From the NCBI GenBank assembly GCA_902526045.1, contig CABZJI010000002.1, positions 62,001 to 126,000 on the forward strand: a DNA stretch of 64,000 bases, written 5' to 3'. Every line of letters begins with the position of its first letter. Within the stretch, counting starts at the first letter, position 1. The position numbers were made by a program, and so were the translations under genes. Shown here piece by piece: positions 1 through 9,586 of this stretch. This DNA is from an uncultured SAR86 cluster bacterium. Lineage in GTDB: Bacteria; Pseudomonadota; Gammaproteobacteria; Magnimaribacterales; AG-339-G14. The notes under the pieces were generated by a model that had not been told where the DNA came from, made no database searches, and saw nothing but the letters and a program-made list of their open reading frames with translations.

Positions 1-2
1 CT

Positions 3-602
3 CATGCCATTGACTTGCAAAAAGGAGATCAAAAAACACCTGATTTCTTAGCCATGAATCCTAATGGAAGAATACCAGTAATTGTCGATAGGAAAAACGA
101 TGATTTAGCAATTTTCGAGTCTGGAGCCATCATGATCTACCTTGCTGAAAAGACAGGGAAACTTCTTCCTAAAGATACAGTTAAAAGATCGCAAGTTATT
201 CAATGGTTGATGTTTCAAATGGGCGGAATTGGACCAATGATGGGTCAGGCAAATGTATTTTTCAGATATTTTCCAGAAAAAATTCAACCTGCTATAGACC
301 GCTACCAAAATGAAAGCAGAAGATTGTTTGAAGTTTTGAATACTAGCTTGAAAGGCAAAGACTGGCTCGTGGACGAATTTTCAATAGCTGATATTGCGAA
401 TTGGTGTTGGGTGAGGACTCATAGATGGTCTGGAGTATCAACAGACGGTCTTGATGATCTGAAGTTATGGATAGACAGAATTTATGAGCAGCCTGGTATG
501 CTGAAAGGCCTTGAGGTGCCTGTTAAAGTGGAGAACCTTCTCAAAGACAAGAAAAAAGCTGAAGAATTTGCAAAAGGGGGCGGATCAATCGTCCAGAAAT
601 AA
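3..602 (+). CDS. Glutathione S-transferase family protein (5' end outside window)
   Basis: The reading frame is open from the first bases of the window, so the true start and the first beta-strand of the thioredoxin-like domain lie upstream; a TTG at 15 is only an internal codon. The visible part reads like a soluble GST: a NPNGRIPVI segment (the cis-proline loop), then [15 protein letters not shown], which matches the glutathione gamma-glutamyl binding ESxAI motif, then an all-alpha C-terminal domain with the SIAD helix cap near the middle. It resembles the YfcG/Ure2p-like group, which reduces disulfides with glutathione, but the substrate cannot be told. The neighbour folE starts 70 bases downstream. 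Confidence 0.85.
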   Translation, partial: HAIDLQKGDQKTPDFLAMNPNGRIPVIVDRKNDDLAIFESGAIMIYLAEKTGKLLPKDTVKRSQVIQWLMFQMGGIGPMMGQANVFFRYFPEKIQPAIDRYQNESRRLFEVLNTSLKGKDWLVDEFSIADIANWCWVRTHRWSGVSTDGLDDLKLWIDRIYEQPGMLKGLEVPVKVENLLKDKKKAEEFAKGGGSIVQK

Positions 603-672
603 CCTTATTCCTCATATTAACTTTGCTATATTGTAAAATTACATCTAGAGTAACCATCTTTTAAGACAAAAT

Positions 673-1278
673 ATGAAAAAAGTAGCAAAATTTAAGCCTT
701 CTGCTCCATCAATGGAGGAAGCAAAGGAAGCTGTTCGAACTCTTATTGCTTGGGCCGGGGATGATCCAGAAAGAGAAGGATTGATCGAAACACCAGATAG
801 GGTAGCAAGAGCTTACCAAGAATTTTTTGCTGGTTATGAAGAGGATCCAGAAGAAATATTATCTAAAACTTTTGAGGAAGTTGAAGGTTACGATGAGATG
901 GTAATTGTGAGAAACATAAGATTGGAATCTCATTGCGAACATCACATGGTGCCAATTTTAGGCATAGCACACATAGGATATATTCCTAATAACCGAGTCG
1001 TTGGCATAAGTAAGCTTGCAAGAATCGTTGATGTTTTTGGAAAAAGACTTCAAACGCAAGAAACTATGACCGCTCAGATTGCAGATGCAATAAGCAATGT
1101 ACTGAAGCCAAAAGGAGTCGCAGTTGTCGTCGACGCAGCTCATCAATGCATGACTACCAGAGGAATTCATAAATCAGAAACTAGCACTGTCACAAGTAAA
1201 ATGACGGGTGTTTTTCAAAAAAATACAAATACTAGAAATGAGTTTATGTCCTTAATCCATTCAGGAAATAATCAATAA
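673..1278 (+). CDS. folE: GTP cyclohydrolase I
   Basis: This 201-residue protein should convert GTP to 7,8-dihydroneopterin triphosphate, the first step of tetrahydrofolate (and queuosine-type pterin) synthesis, as a cytoplasmic homodecamer. The zinc and catalytic residues are visible: Cys88 and the CEHHM motif (His90, His91), and the HQCMTTRG motif with Cys159. Length is normal for the type IA family. The maf gene begins three bases after its stop, so the two are likely cotranscribed, and folD, another folate gene, lies about 4.7 kb away on the other strand. The ATG at 673 gives the usual N-terminal extension before the TPDRVARAY segment. Confidence 0.97.
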   Translation: MKKVAKFKPSAPSMEEAKEAVRTLIAWAGDDPEREGLIETPDRVARAYQEFFAGYEEDPEEILSKTFEEVEGYDEMVIVRNIRLESHCEHHMVPILGIAHIGYIPNNRVVGISKLARIVDVFGKRLQTQETMTAQIADAISNVLKPKGVAVVVDAAHQCMTTRGIHKSETSTVTSKMTGVFQKNTNTRNEFMSLIHSGNNQ

Positions 1279-1281
1279 ATT

Positions 1282-1848
1282 TTGACAATTGATTTTGTTC
1301 TTTCTTCAGAATCAGAGATAAGAAAAAAAATTCTCTCTGAGGCAGGTTTCAAATTCGAAACTTGCAAACCCCAAATTGATGAATTTACACTTAAAGATAA
1401 AAATAAATCACTTTCGCCAATTGAACTATCCATTCTGCTGGCAAAAGAAAAGGCGCTTAGCGTAAGTAAACTTTTCCCTAACAAACACATAATAGGTAGC
1501 GACCAAATTTGCATACAAAAAAATAAGATCTTTAGTAAACCTTTACTAATAGAGAAGGCAATTGAAAATCTGAAAGAACTTTCAGGTAAAGAGCACTCAC
1601 AAATAAATGGTCTAGCAATTGTAAAAAATCAAGAAGTTATTTTGGAAGACCATTTTAAAGCAATTCTTAAAATGAAGAATTTAAGTTTAGAAGAGATAAA
1701 AGCATATGTAGAAAAAGATAAGCCTCTAATGGCAAGTGGTTCTTATAGATACGAATCTTATGGAAAAGAGTTATTTGAATTTGTTAAAGGCGATCCTTTT
1801 GTTATTCAAGGATTACCGTTGGAAGCTATAAAGAATTTTTTTAGATAA
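1282..1848 (+). CDS. maf: Maf-like nucleoside triphosphate pyrophosphatase
   Basis: This 188-residue protein belongs to the Maf/Ham1 superfamily, which hydrolyses non-canonical or excess nucleoside triphosphates to monophosphates plus pyrophosphate. The N-terminal FVLSSESEIRKKIL segment corresponds to the usual LASxSPRR phosphate-binding loop but is degenerate: the paired arginines are replaced by IRKK. The GSDQ motif (residues 72-75) with the catalytic Asp is kept, as is the later SGSYRYE segment. The only sensible start is a TTG at 1282, three bases after folE, implying translational coupling. The divergence makes the substrate (dTTP/UTP as in YhdE, or m7GTP as in YceF) uncertain. Confidence 0.85.
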   Translation: MTIDFVLSSESEIRKKILSEAGFKFETCKPQIDEFTLKDKNKSLSPIELSILLAKEKALSVSKLFPNKHIIGSDQICIQKNKIFSKPLLIEKAIENLKELSGKEHSQINGLAIVKNQEVILEDHFKAILKMKNLSLEEIKAYVEKDKPLMASGSYRYESYGKELFEFVKGDPFVIQGLPLEAIKNFFR

Positions 1849-1868
1849 TTTGGTATGGTTTATAAATA

Positions 1869-2738
1869 ATGAAGAATTTCAAGGATAAAGTCGCTGTAAT
1901 TACAGGTGCTGGGTCTGGAATGGGACAAGAACTTGCTTTGCAGCTGGCAGCTGAAGGTTGCAACTTAGCCTTAGTTGAATGGAAAGAAGACCTTTTGAAC
2001 GAAACGAAGGAATTACTTAAAAAACATAATGTTGGAGTTTCTTCACATTTAATTGATGTCAGTGATAAAGAAGCAGTTGATAACCTGCCAAATGAAGTTA
2101 TTGAAAATCATGGGCAAGTGGACATTGTTTTCAACAATGCAGGTTTATCTGTAGCTACCAAAGTTGAAGATAGCACAGATGAAGATTGGGACTTCGGATT
2201 GGGAATCCTTTTGCATGGTGTTATTAATTCAACAAGAGCTTTTCTGCCTCACTTAAAAGAAAGACCTGAGTCTGCAATCGTTAATACATCATCAATATTT
2301 GGACTTTTGAGCGTGCCCACACAATCTATTTACCACGTTGGGAAATTTGGTGTTAGAGGTTTTACTGAAAGTTTAGCTTTAGAGATGCAATTGAATAATG
2401 AGTCTGTGGAAGTTTATTCTGTTCATCCTGGTCACATAGGTACAAATATATTCTCTGCATCAAGATTCAAAAATTTTGAACCCGGAACTTCCCTATTTGG
2501 TGAGGCAAACACTCCTCAAGAAGCGGGAAAAATTTTCAAAGAAAATGCACCTACAAGCTCAAAGAGTGCCGCAAGAATAATTCTTAAAAACATTCGAAAG
2601 AAAAATAAGAGGATATTAGTCGGTATAGATGCACATATGTATGATTTAGCTCAAAGAATTTTTCCAAAGTGGTATATATATCTTCTACCTATTATTCCAT
2701 TCATCAGAAATTTATTTCCTAAAGATAAGATTAGTTAA
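1869..2738 (+). CDS. Short-chain dehydrogenase/reductase
   Basis: A 289-residue classical SDR with a Rossmann fold. The dinucleotide loop GAGSGMG is at residues 13-19, the NNAG structural motif near 89-92, the catalytic serine in TSSIFG around 140-142, and the YHVGK catalytic pair at Tyr155 and Lys159. The acidic Glu at the end of the second strand (VEWKE) suggests NAD preference, which is inference. The C-terminal about 60 residues are hydrophobic and basic (WYIYLLPIIPF), possibly a membrane-touching tail. The gene follows maf by 20 bases and its 3' end overlaps the convergent fabY-like gene by 8 bases. The substrate is unknown. Confidence 0.88.
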   Translation: MKNFKDKVAVITGAGSGMGQELALQLAAEGCNLALVEWKEDLLNETKELLKKHNVGVSSHLIDVSDKEAVDNLPNEVIENHGQVDIVFNNAGLSVATKVEDSTDEDWDFGLGILLHGVINSTRAFLPHLKERPESAIVNTSSIFGLLSVPTQSIYHVGKFGVRGFTESLALEMQLNNESVEVYSVHPGHIGTNIFSASRFKNFEPGTSLFGEANTPQEAGKIFKENAPTSSKSAARIILKNIRKKNKRILVGIDAHMYDLAQRIFPKWYIYLLPIIPFIRNLFPKDKIS

Positions 2739-4392
2739 ACTTTATAGGAGCTTTAAAGCCCTTAAGCCTGATGCCTTCTTCAGAAATTTCAATATCCTCT
2801 AATCCTTCAAGGACTTCCTCATTAAATCTATAGATAACCCCGTAGTCTCCTTTCTTGCAATTTTCTTGATAATTAAGCGATGATTCTAGAACTCTTTCCT
2901 TTTTTTGCTCGTATTTCAAGTGTTCAGCTTTAGAGAATTCTTGCTTAGCTAAATCAACTGCAATCTTTGGAGATATTATTCCTGCTGAGGCATTATTGCC
3001 TCCAAAACCTTTTGCATTAAGATAAATGGTATCAATAGATTCTTTATCTTTTTTAGTGTCTTCCAATATAAAATTCAAATTATCTTTGTATACATCCTCG
3101 GCAAGTTTTTTGGTTGTATTGATACCTGGTATGAAACCGTGTTTCCAAAAGCCTATTGCAGTCATAAGTTCGTCTCCAGCTGCAGGACCCATTGTATGAC
3201 CTAGAGAGCCCTTTAGGCCTGTTATTTCCCATTCGCTCAGGCCCATTCCATCGGCAACTGTTGAGAGTACATGCGACTCAGTGCTTCTATTTTGAAAAGT
3301 GCCTGTTCCGTGCGCGATAACAAAGCTCCTATTGAGATCATTAGAAAATTTTTTAGTTTCATTCACTGCAGAGGCCATGGTGATGTAATTTCCAATGCCT
3401 GGCGAAGAAATCGATTTTTTAATTCCGTCAGCATTAATTTTTATCCCTGGAGCTAAAGCATATATCTCTAAGCCAAGTTCAAACGCTTTTTCTAAGCTTG
3501 CTACCAATACGAATTGGGCAGCCTCGCCTAAGATTAAGCCTGCATTATCTCCAAATGGTCTGCATGCTCTGGAGTAGTCAATCTCAGAATCATCTCCGTT
3601 CCTCTGTTGCATTGCTAGAATTTTTTTATCATCAGCAATTCCTGTAGTAGCAACAAAACCATCAGTTACTTCAGGATTTATTGGCGCCTCAGCTGATCCA
3701 GCAATACCGATGTCTAAACGGTCTTCTTTAATACCATTTATAAGTAAATCGAGGTTATACAAAAAAGTAGCACATGCACCTGCATTTGCACCTGTAACTC
3801 CCACAGATCCTAAAATATAGGCATTAATAAAATCTGCTGACATTTCAAGCAAGGACATGGATAAATGTTTAGAACTCGCTCTCTTGCCCTTAAGCCTGGC
3901 TTGCATTAAACCTCCCAATCCGAAAGAGTCTAATTGACCTATTGCGGGTCCAGCGAAAACTCCAACTCTTGAAGGGTCAACTGTTGGTTTAATATCTTCA
4001 TCCCAACTGATGCCCGCCAAACCAAGAGCATCAGAGACACCAAATATTGTAGTTTCTAATCCTATTGGATGTTGCCTGGACTTATAAAAGCTTCCCGATT
4101 CAAATCCAGCAGGAAATTGACCAGCTGCATTTACATTCATTTTTCCGGTCATCAAACCGTCAGGATCATATTTTTTTTTATTAATCTTCCTCACCAGAGT
4201 GTTGGCGAACATATTTTCTTCGTTAGTATGTCCATCAGTCATATTGCTGAGATCAAGAATGACCTCATTTTTTTCTTCTTCAGAAAGGAGATTAAAAACC
4301 AACCGCTTGTATGCAAGATCGAATGCAGATCTGCCAGCAGAATTAATTCCTCCGTATCCGCATATAACTGGCAATCTTCTTATTGACTTCAT
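2731..4392 (-). CDS. fabY: Beta-ketoacyl-ACP synthase, FabY type
   Basis: A 553-residue condensing enzyme with the Cys-His-His triad of the KAS I/II fold: nucleophile Cys207 in ANAGACATF, His361 in AHGTGTFQ and His399 in KGSLGHT. It is much longer than FabB or FabF (about 410 residues) and resembles the FabY class first described in Pseudomonas aeruginosa, where it starts fatty acid synthesis by condensing acetyl-CoA with malonyl-ACP in place of FabH. Extra sequence lies before the nucleophile and at the C-terminus. It is transcribed away from the acyl-CoA ligase, with 55 bases between the two starts, and overlaps the SDR gene at its 3' end. The FabY role rests on family resemblance only. Confidence 0.82.
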   Translation of the reverse strand: MKSIRRLPVICGYGGINSAGRSAFDLAYKRLVFNLLSEEEKNEVILDLSNMTDGHTNEENMFANTLVRKINKKKYDPDGLMTGKMNVNAAGQFPAGFESGSFYKSRQHPIGLETTIFGVSDALGLAGISWDEDIKPTVDPSRVGVFAGPAIGQLDSFGLGGLMQARLKGKRASSKHLSMSLLEMSADFINAYILGSVGVTGANAGACATFLYNLDLLINGIKEDRLDIGIAGSAEAPINPEVTDGFVATTGIADDKKILAMQQRNGDDSEIDYSRACRPFGDNAGLILGEAAQFVLVASLEKAFELGLEIYALAPGIKINADGIKKSISSPGIGNYITMASAVNETKKFSNDLNRSFVIAHGTGTFQNRSTESHVLSTVADGMGLSEWEITGLKGSLGHTMGPAAGDELMTAIGFWKHGFIPGINTTKKLAEDVYKDNLNFILEDTKKDKESIDTIYLNAKGFGGNNASAGIISPKIAVDLAKQEFSKAEHLKYEQKKERVLESSLNYQENCKKGDYGVIYRFNEEVLEGLEDIEISEEGIRLKGFKAPIKFN

Positions 4393-4447
4393 AATGTGAT
4401 ATTTTTTATTCCGGAGGAGTTATTTTACTTTAAAAATACAAAAGATT

Positions 4448-6001
4448 ATGCACCCAGGTATAAATGGCCCAAAACTAAAAGATAAACCAGCAATTATCAT
4501 GGCTGGGAGCGGTGATGTAATCACGCACCAAGAATTAAATGAATTATCCAATCAAGGCGCCCAACTATTTAGATCTCTTGGCTTAAAACCTGGAGATAGT
4601 ATGGCTTTCATGATGGAAAACCATAAGTTGTTTTTCCCTATTGCTTTCGCAGCATGGAGAAGTGGACTGAAATATACTGCCATCAGCTGGAGACTTCAGG
4701 CAAATGAAGTTGAATACATTGTCAAAGATTGTGGTGCAAAAGTATTTATCACATCAAAATTTTTAGAGGACTCAGCTAAAGATCTTGCAAGCTCTCTTGA
4801 TGGAGTGCACAAATTTATGCTTGATGGAGAATCAGGTGATTTCAAATCTTTTGAAAACGCGATTAAATCAATGCCCATTGAACCAATAGAAGATGAATGT
4901 CAGGGGGCAGCAATGCTTTATTCTTCTGGAACTACAGGAAAGCCAAAGGGCGTTAGTAGAGAAATAAACTTAAGTCCTTTACCTTATGATTCTGCCGATG
5001 ATGATCTTGGTTTGACCAGAGTTGTGCAAGGTCTGTATTCAGCTGATGAAGAATCAATTTATCTATCTCCAGCACCTTTGTATCATTCAGCTCCAATGGG
5101 CTTCAATACCGGATTTTTAGCTTTGGGAGCAACAAGCATCATTTTAGAAAAATTTGATCCCGAGGCTGCACTGGAAGCTATTGAGAAATATAAAATCACT
5201 CACAGTCAATGGGTTCCAACTATGTTTATTAGATTTCTTAAGAGCGACCCAGAAATCATGGATAAATATGATTTATCCTCACACAAAATTGCCATTCATG
5301 CGGCTGCTCCATGCCCAGTCGAAGTAAAAGAAAAAATGATTGATTGGTGGGGGCCGATTATTCACGAATATTACGCTGGAACTGAATTTAACGGCTTTGT
5401 TGCATGTAATTCAGAGCAATGGCTTGCTCATAAAGGGACTGTTGGCCAATCATTATTAGGTCCCGTCCATATTCTCGATGACGATCAAAACGAATTAGCT
5501 ACTGGAGAAGAGGGAACTATATATTTTGAAGGACCAACATCTAATGGTTTTTCTTATCACAACGATGAGGAAAAAACTAAGGGAGCTACATCAAAGCAAG
5601 GATATACAACTCTTGGAGATGTAGGCTACCTTGATGAGGATGGCTTTCTTTACCTAACAGACAGGAAAGCATTTATGATTATTTCAGGAGGAGTAAATAT
5701 ATATCCTAAAGAAACTGAAGATACTTTGATTATGCATCCAAAAGTTGCAGATGTTGCCGTATTTGGAGTACCGAATGAAGAAATGGGAGAAGAAGTGAAA
5801 GCTGTAGTTCAACCTAAAGATATGAGTTTGGCCAGCGATGATCTTGAGCAAGAATTAATGGCTTACTGTCGAGAGAACATATCGCATGTGAAATGTCCCA
5901 AAAGCATTGATTTTCGTCAAGAGTTACCCCGACACCCAACAGGAAAGTTATACAAAAGACTTCTTAAAGATGAATACTGGGGGAAAGAAAAGGCTATTTA
6001 A
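4448..6001 (+). CDS. Acyl-CoA synthetase (AMP-dependent ligase)
   Basis: A 517-residue ANL-superfamily ligase that should activate a carboxylic acid to acyl-AMP and then acyl-CoA. The P-loop reads [11 protein letters not shown] at about 158-168. The EYYAGTE motif, the [11 protein letters not shown] motif, the [11 protein letters not shown] hinge and the C-terminal catalytic lysine in HPTGKLYKR are all present. There is no leader peptide or membrane segment. Substrate is probably a fatty or other bulky acid, given similarity in layout to FadD-type enzymes, but it cannot be read from the sequence. It is divergent from the fabY-like gene, and its last 8 bases overlap folD on the other strand. 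Confidence 0.9.
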   Translation: MHPGINGPKLKDKPAIIMAGSGDVITHQELNELSNQGAQLFRSLGLKPGDSMAFMMENHKLFFPIAFAAWRSGLKYTAISWRLQANEVEYIVKDCGAKVFITSKFLEDSAKDLASSLDGVHKFMLDGESGDFKSFENAIKSMPIEPIEDECQGAAMLYSSGTTGKPKGVSREINLSPLPYDSADDDLGLTRVVQGLYSADEESIYLSPAPLYHSAPMGFNTGFLALGATSIILEKFDPEAALEAIEKYKITHSQWVPTMFIRFLKSDPEIMDKYDLSSHKIAIHAAAPCPVEVKEKMIDWWGPIIHEYYAGTEFNGFVACNSEQWLAHKGTVGQSLLGPVHILDDDQNELATGEEGTIYFEGPTSNGFSYHNDEEKTKGATSKQGYTTLGDVGYLDEDGFLYLTDRKAFMIISGGVNIYPKETEDTLIMHPKVADVAVFGVPNEEMGEEVKAVVQPKDMSLASDDLEQELMAYCRENISHVKCPKSIDFRQELPRHPTGKLYKRLLKDEYWGKEKAI

Positions 6002-6833
6002 ATTTAGCCTCACAGCTCTCGAGAGTTTGCATAATTAATGTGTTGATTGTCATTGGACCTACCCCTCCAGGAACAGGAGTGTAAGCTGAGCAGATGGAAT
6101 CCAAACCTTCTTGTTCAACATCACCGAAACCTCCAGGATGAAATCCTGCATCAACTAAGACAGAGCCCTTTTTTAACCAAGAAGATTTTACAAATTCTTT
6201 CTTACCTAGTGCTGCTACGACAATATCTGAATCACTCACAATATGTGAAAGATTTATGGTCTTTGAGTGGCAAATTGAAACGGTTGCATTTTCGTTTAAT
6301 AACATCATCGACATGGGTTTTCCTAAAATCGGACTTCTGCCTATCACACAAGCACTTTTACCAGAGCAATCTATTCCGTAATGCTCTAAGATTCTCATAA
6401 TCCCGTAGGGAGTGCATGAGCCATAAGCATCAGAACCCATGGTCATCAACCCAAAACTTTCAGATGTAACACCATCAACATCTTTTTCTACCGCAATCGA
6501 ATCAAAGCAGATTCTTTCATCAATTTGAGATGGAACAGGATGTTGGAGGAGTATTCCATGAACATTCTCATTTCTATTTAATTCATCTATTTTTTTTAAT
6601 AATTCTGATGTAGTTGTTGACTCATCCATTTCAACCTTCAATGAATCCATTCCAATTCTTTTACAAGCATTACCTTTCATTTTCACGTAGGTTGCAGAAG
6701 CTGGATCATTTCCTACTAAGATGGTTGCCAGAATGGGAGTCGCGCCAGTTTTTTCTTTGAGTTCTGAGACTCTTATTTTGAATTCTTCTTCTGAAAGTAA
6801 AGCTAATTTTTTTCCATCTAGTATTAGAGACAT
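5994..6833 (-). CDS. folD: Bifunctional methylenetetrahydrofolate dehydrogenase/cyclohydrolase
   Basis: A 279-residue FolD, interconverting 5,10-methylene-, methenyl- and 10-formyl-tetrahydrofolate with NADP in the cytoplasm. Visible signatures are the YVKMKGNAC segment with the catalytic Tyr and Lys (Y-x3-K), the [12 protein letters not shown] segment, the NADP-binding [10 protein letters not shown] motif and the C-terminal [10 protein letters not shown] motif. Length is normal. Its start faces the tRNA-Pro gene, and folD next to a Pro/Arg/His tRNA group upstream of tig is the order I recall from Pseudomonas, so this is an ancestral neighbourhood. The 3' end overlaps the acyl-CoA ligase by 8 bases. 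Confidence 0.96.
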   Translation of the reverse strand: MSLILDGKKLALLSEEEFKIRVSELKEKTGATPILATILVGNDPASATYVKMKGNACKRIGMDSLKVEMDESTTTSELLKKIDELNRNENVHGILLQHPVPSQIDERICFDSIAVEKDVDGVTSESFGLMTMGSDAYGSCTPYGIMRILEHYGIDCSGKSACVIGRSPILGKPMSMMLLNENATVSICHSKTINLSHIVSDSDIVVAALGKKEFVKSSWLKKGSVLVDAGFHPGGFGDVEQEGLDSICSAYTPVPGGVGPMTINTLIMQTLESCEAKFK

Positions 6834-6898
6834 TCAAACATTATATAGATTTTAAATTTCATATTAGTTTTTTGAGTATCAAAAAAGGTATTATTAAT

Positions 6899-6904
6899 TA
6901 TAAT
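6899..6904 (+). promoter_or_regulatory. Putative -10 box of the tRNA-Pro promoter
   Basis: A perfect TATAAT lies ten bases before the tRNA-Pro 5' end, in the folD/tRNA-Pro gap. A convincing -35 box at 16-18 bases is not seen; the best TTG (6872) is 21 bases away. The call rests on the perfect -10 box and its position. Confidence 0.45.
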
Positions 6905-6913
6905 GCTCTCCTT

Positions 6914-6990
6914 CGGGGTGTAGCGCAGCCTGGTAGCGCGCCTGCTTTGGGAGCAGGATGTCGGGGGTTCAAATCCCTCCACCCCGACCA
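6914..6990 (+). tRNA. tRNA-Pro (anticodon TGG)
   Basis: A 77-base cloverleaf with acceptor CGGGGTG paired to CACCCCG, a D arm with AGCGCAGCCTGGTAGCGC, the anticodon loop TTTGGGA giving TGG, a GGGGGTTCAAATCCCTC-type T arm and an encoded CCA end. A thioesterase gene starts nine bases after the CCA. Confidence 0.97.
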
Positions 6991-6999
6991 TAAAAAATT

Positions 7000-7419
7000 A
7001 TGAAAAAATTCTTAGAAGAAAAAATGCTGGGTAATCCCTCAGGTATTAATAAATTTTTGAATTTAAAATATCTATCTTCAAAAGGTGAAGAACATTATTT
7101 TTCGGTAACCTTTGATGAATCCTCAATTAATCCAAGAGGTTTTGTGCAAGGTGGAATGATAACAGCTGCATTGGATCAAGCTTCATCCATGGCTTTTATC
7201 GGGGACAATAATGGTACTGCTGCTCCCTTAACGACTGACTTACACGTCTTGTTTCATAGATCTTTGCCTTTAGGCGATGCAAAAATCACAGTTAAATTCA
7301 TAAAAATTGGAAGGCAAATAGCGACCATGGAAGCCAGAATTTTTGATGAAGAAGATAAGTTGGTCTCATCTATGATGCATACTGCTGTGAATTTTGCGAT
7401 ACCTAAGCAAGAAGACTAA
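7000..7419 (+). CDS. PaaI-type hotdog thioesterase
   Basis: A 139-residue single hotdog domain of the 4HBT/PaaI class, expected to hydrolyse acyl- or aryl-CoA thioesters. The segment NPRGFVQGGMITAALDQ has the GFVxGG pattern and the acidic residue of the PaaI active site, and the later strands (TTDLHVLFHR, GRQIATMEAR) fit the fold. The gene sits inside a tRNA cluster: its ATG is only nine bases after the CCA of tRNA-Pro, with no Shine-Dalgarno sequence, and tRNA-Arg follows 30 bases after its stop. If the transcript is shared, 3' maturation of the tRNA would leave a nearly leaderless message. The substrate is unknown. Confidence 0.85.
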   Translation: MKKFLEEKMLGNPSGINKFLNLKYLSSKGEEHYFSVTFDESSINPRGFVQGGMITAALDQASSMAFIGDNNGTAAPLTTDLHVLFHRSLPLGDAKITVKFIKIGRQIATMEARIFDEEDKLVSSMMHTAVNFAIPKQED

Positions 7420-7449
7420 TTAATTGCTTTTCGATAGAATAGTCCCCAT

Positions 7450-7526
7450 CTCCCGGTAGCTCAGCTGGATAGAGCATCTGCCTTCTAAGCAGAGGGTCGC
7501 AGGTTCGAATCCTGCCCGGGAGGCCA
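7450..7526 (+). tRNA. tRNA-Arg (anticodon TCT)
   Basis: A 77-base cloverleaf: acceptor CTCCCGG pairs with CCGGGAG, the anticodon loop CTTCTAA gives TCT, the T arm is GCAGG-TTCGAAT-CCTGC and the CCA is encoded. A possible -10 box TAGAAT ends ten bases upstream of it. tRNA-His follows four bases later. Confidence 0.97.
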
Positions 7527-7530
7527 GAGT

Positions 7531-7607
7531 GGTGGATGTAGCTCAGTTGGTAGAGCGCTGGTTTGTGGTACCGGTTGTCGTGGGTTCGAGCCCCATCATC
7601 CACCCCA
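7531..7607 (+). tRNA. tRNA-His (anticodon GTG)
   Basis: The acceptor GTGGATG pairs with CATCCAC, with the extra G(-1) expected of tRNA-His at 7531 facing the discriminator C. The anticodon loop TTTGTGG gives GTG and the CCA is encoded. It is very likely cotranscribed with tRNA-Arg four bases upstream and lies 69 bases before tig. Confidence 0.96.
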
Positions 7608-7676
7608 TTAATTTAGTAAGAGGCAAACTAAGGTTTTATGATAAAGTTCTGCGCTCTTTGAGAATAAGGAAAAATA

Positions 7677-8978
7677 ATGTTTGGGTTAGGTAAAAAAAAC
7701 GAAATAGAAAAAAAATTAAAATTCAACCTTCCAAAAGAAGAACTGCAAAAAGAATACGATAAAAGGGTTGCGAGCCAACAATTTTCATCCACTGTCAAAG
7801 GCTATAGAAAAGGTAAGGCACCTAAAGAAATAATAGAGCAAATGTACGGAAGTCAGATTAAGGCCAACGTCATTTTTGATGCAATGTCAGAGAGCTTCTT
7901 CAAAAAAATAAGCGAAGATAGTATTCAAGTTGTTGGACAACCTAAATTTGATCCAAAATCTATGGAACTGGATAAGGATGTGAAATTTGAAGCAACTTTT
8001 GAAGTTTATCCAGAGATTAAAATAAAAAATATTTCTCAACTAACCTTTAAAAAACCTATTTCAGAAGTTACTGAAGAAAACATCAACAAAACAATTGATA
8101 ACATCCGTAAAAGATTTTCACAATTGGAAGCTAAAGAAGGGAAGTCTGGAGATAATGATGTGGTCAAAGTTAATTTTGAGGGATTCATAGAAGATCAGCC
8201 TTTCGAAGGCGGCAAAGCAGAAGAGGTCACCATTGAAATAGGTTCTAATACAATGATTCCTGGTTTTGAAGATGGCCTTAAAGATTTATCAAAAGGCGAT
8301 AAAAAAGACTTAAATGTTTCTTTTCCTGATGATTATCATGTAGAACATCTAAAAGGAAAGCCCGCAGTTTTTAAAACAGAAATTTTGGATGTTCTTAAGC
8401 CTAAGTTGCCAGATATGAACGAAGATTTTTTTACCATGGCTGGGATACCATCTAAAGATGAGGTTGAATTTAAAAAAATCCTAAAAGAAAGATTAACCGG
8501 CGATTTAGAGTCAGCGCTTTCCGGAATGAAGAAAGAGAGAATATTTGATGCACTTGCTGATATGAACGAATTTGAAATTCCTGAGTCTATGATCATGAAT
8601 GAAATGATCAATCTAAGAAAAGGTTCTGCTGCTCAAACGGGCAAAGAGTATGAAAAATTGAAAGATGAAGAGTTTCCAGTTGAGAACTTTAGAGTGAATG
8701 CCCAAAAAAGAGTAAAGCTTGGCATCATACTTAACAAGCTTATCCAAGAGCGTGAACTAAAAGCAGATAGCGAAATAGTTAAAAAGCTTATAGAAGAAAG
8801 ATCTAAAAACTACAAAGAACCCGAAAAAGTTGTAAATTGGTACTATAGTAATGAGGAACAATTGAAAAATATTGAATCATTAGCTTTAGAAGAACAGGTT
8901 ACTGAACTTTTAGAAAAGGAAGGAAAGCCAACTGAAGAAAACATGGAATTTGATAAAGTTTTAGGAATAAATTCATGA
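7677..8978 (+). CDS. tig: Trigger factor, ribosome-associated chaperone
   Basis: A 433-residue trigger factor with the three expected parts: an N-terminal ribosome-binding domain (the basic [12 protein letters not shown] segment near 40-51 matches the GFRxGKxP signature), a central FKBP-type prolyl isomerase domain at about 150-235 ([15 protein letters not shown] and later strands), and a helical C-terminal chaperone region rich in Glu and Lys. It binds nascent chains at the ribosome exit. Length matches the E. coli protein. Its stop overlaps the clpP start by four bases, so it heads the tig-clpP-clpX run found widely in gammaproteobacteria. Confidence 0.97.
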   Translation: MFGLGKKNEIEKKLKFNLPKEELQKEYDKRVASQQFSSTVKGYRKGKAPKEIIEQMYGSQIKANVIFDAMSESFFKKISEDSIQVVGQPKFDPKSMELDKDVKFEATFEVYPEIKIKNISQLTFKKPISEVTEENINKTIDNIRKRFSQLEAKEGKSGDNDVVKVNFEGFIEDQPFEGGKAEEVTIEIGSNTMIPGFEDGLKDLSKGDKKDLNVSFPDDYHVEHLKGKPAVFKTEILDVLKPKLPDMNEDFFTMAGIPSKDEVEFKKILKERLTGDLESALSGMKKERIFDALADMNEFEIPESMIMNEMINLRKGSAAQTGKEYEKLKDEEFPVENFRVNAQKRVKLGIILNKLIQERELKADSEIVKKLIEERSKNYKEPEKVVNWYYSNEEQLKNIESLALEEQVTELLEKEGKPTEENMEFDKVLGINS

Positions 8979-9586
8979 CCGACAAAATTTTTAATCAATT
9001 GGTTCCAATGGTGGTTGAACAAACTCCAAGAGGGGAAAGAGCCTTCGATATTTACTCTAGGCTTCTCAAGGAAAGAGTTATTTTTATCACTGGACCAATA
9101 GAAGATTACATGGCCAATCTAATTGTGGCTCAATTACTATTTTTGGAAGCAGAGAATCCTGACAAAGACATCAATATTTACATAAATTCTCCCGGTGGTT
9201 CCATAACTTCTGGAATGTCTATATACGACACAATGACTTATATAAAACCTGATATAAGTACCCTGTGCATTGGGCAAGCTGCCAGCATGGGTGCAATACT
9301 TCTTGCAGGAGGCACCAGTGGAAAAAGATTTGCCCTCCCTAACTCGAGAATTATGATTCATCAGCCTTTGGGAGGTTACCAAGGTCAAGCCTCAGATTTT
9401 GAAATTCATGCAAAAGAAATATTATCTATGAAGAAAAAGTTGAATGAAATCCTAGCTTTTCACACTGGTAATGAAGTAGATCAATTAGAAAAAGACACTG
9501 AAAGAGATAATTTTATGAATGGCGAAGAAGCTAAAGAATATGGTTTAATTGATAAAGTAATTTCAGAAAGAGAAAAAGCACAATGA
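8975..9586 (+). CDS. clpP: ATP-dependent Clp protease proteolytic subunit
   Basis: A 203-residue serine peptidase with the full catalytic triad: Ser104 in GQAASMGA, His129 in SRIMIHQP and Asp178 in ERDNF. The substrate-groove INSPGGS segment is at about 70-76. It forms the tetradecameric barrel that ClpX feeds. The first residues probably include a short propeptide. The start overlaps tig by four bases and the stop overlaps clpX by four, so the three are translationally coupled. Confidence 0.98.
   Translation: MTDKIFNQLVPMVVEQTPRGERAFDIYSRLLKERVIFITGPIEDYMANLIVAQLLFLEAENPDKDINIYINSPGGSITSGMSIYDTMTYIKPDISTLCIGQAASMGAILLAGGTSGKRFALPNSRIMIHQPLGGYQGQASDFEIHAKEILSMKKKLNEILAFHTGNEVDQLEKDTERDNFMNGEEAKEYGLIDKVISEREKAQ

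Noticed and set aside
7403..7603. A 66-residue minus-strand frame over the tRNA-Arg and tRNA-His genes
   Set aside because: It is the antisense of the two tRNAs; its sequence (GRIRTCDPLL and LYPAELP) is a familiar false protein from tRNA regions.
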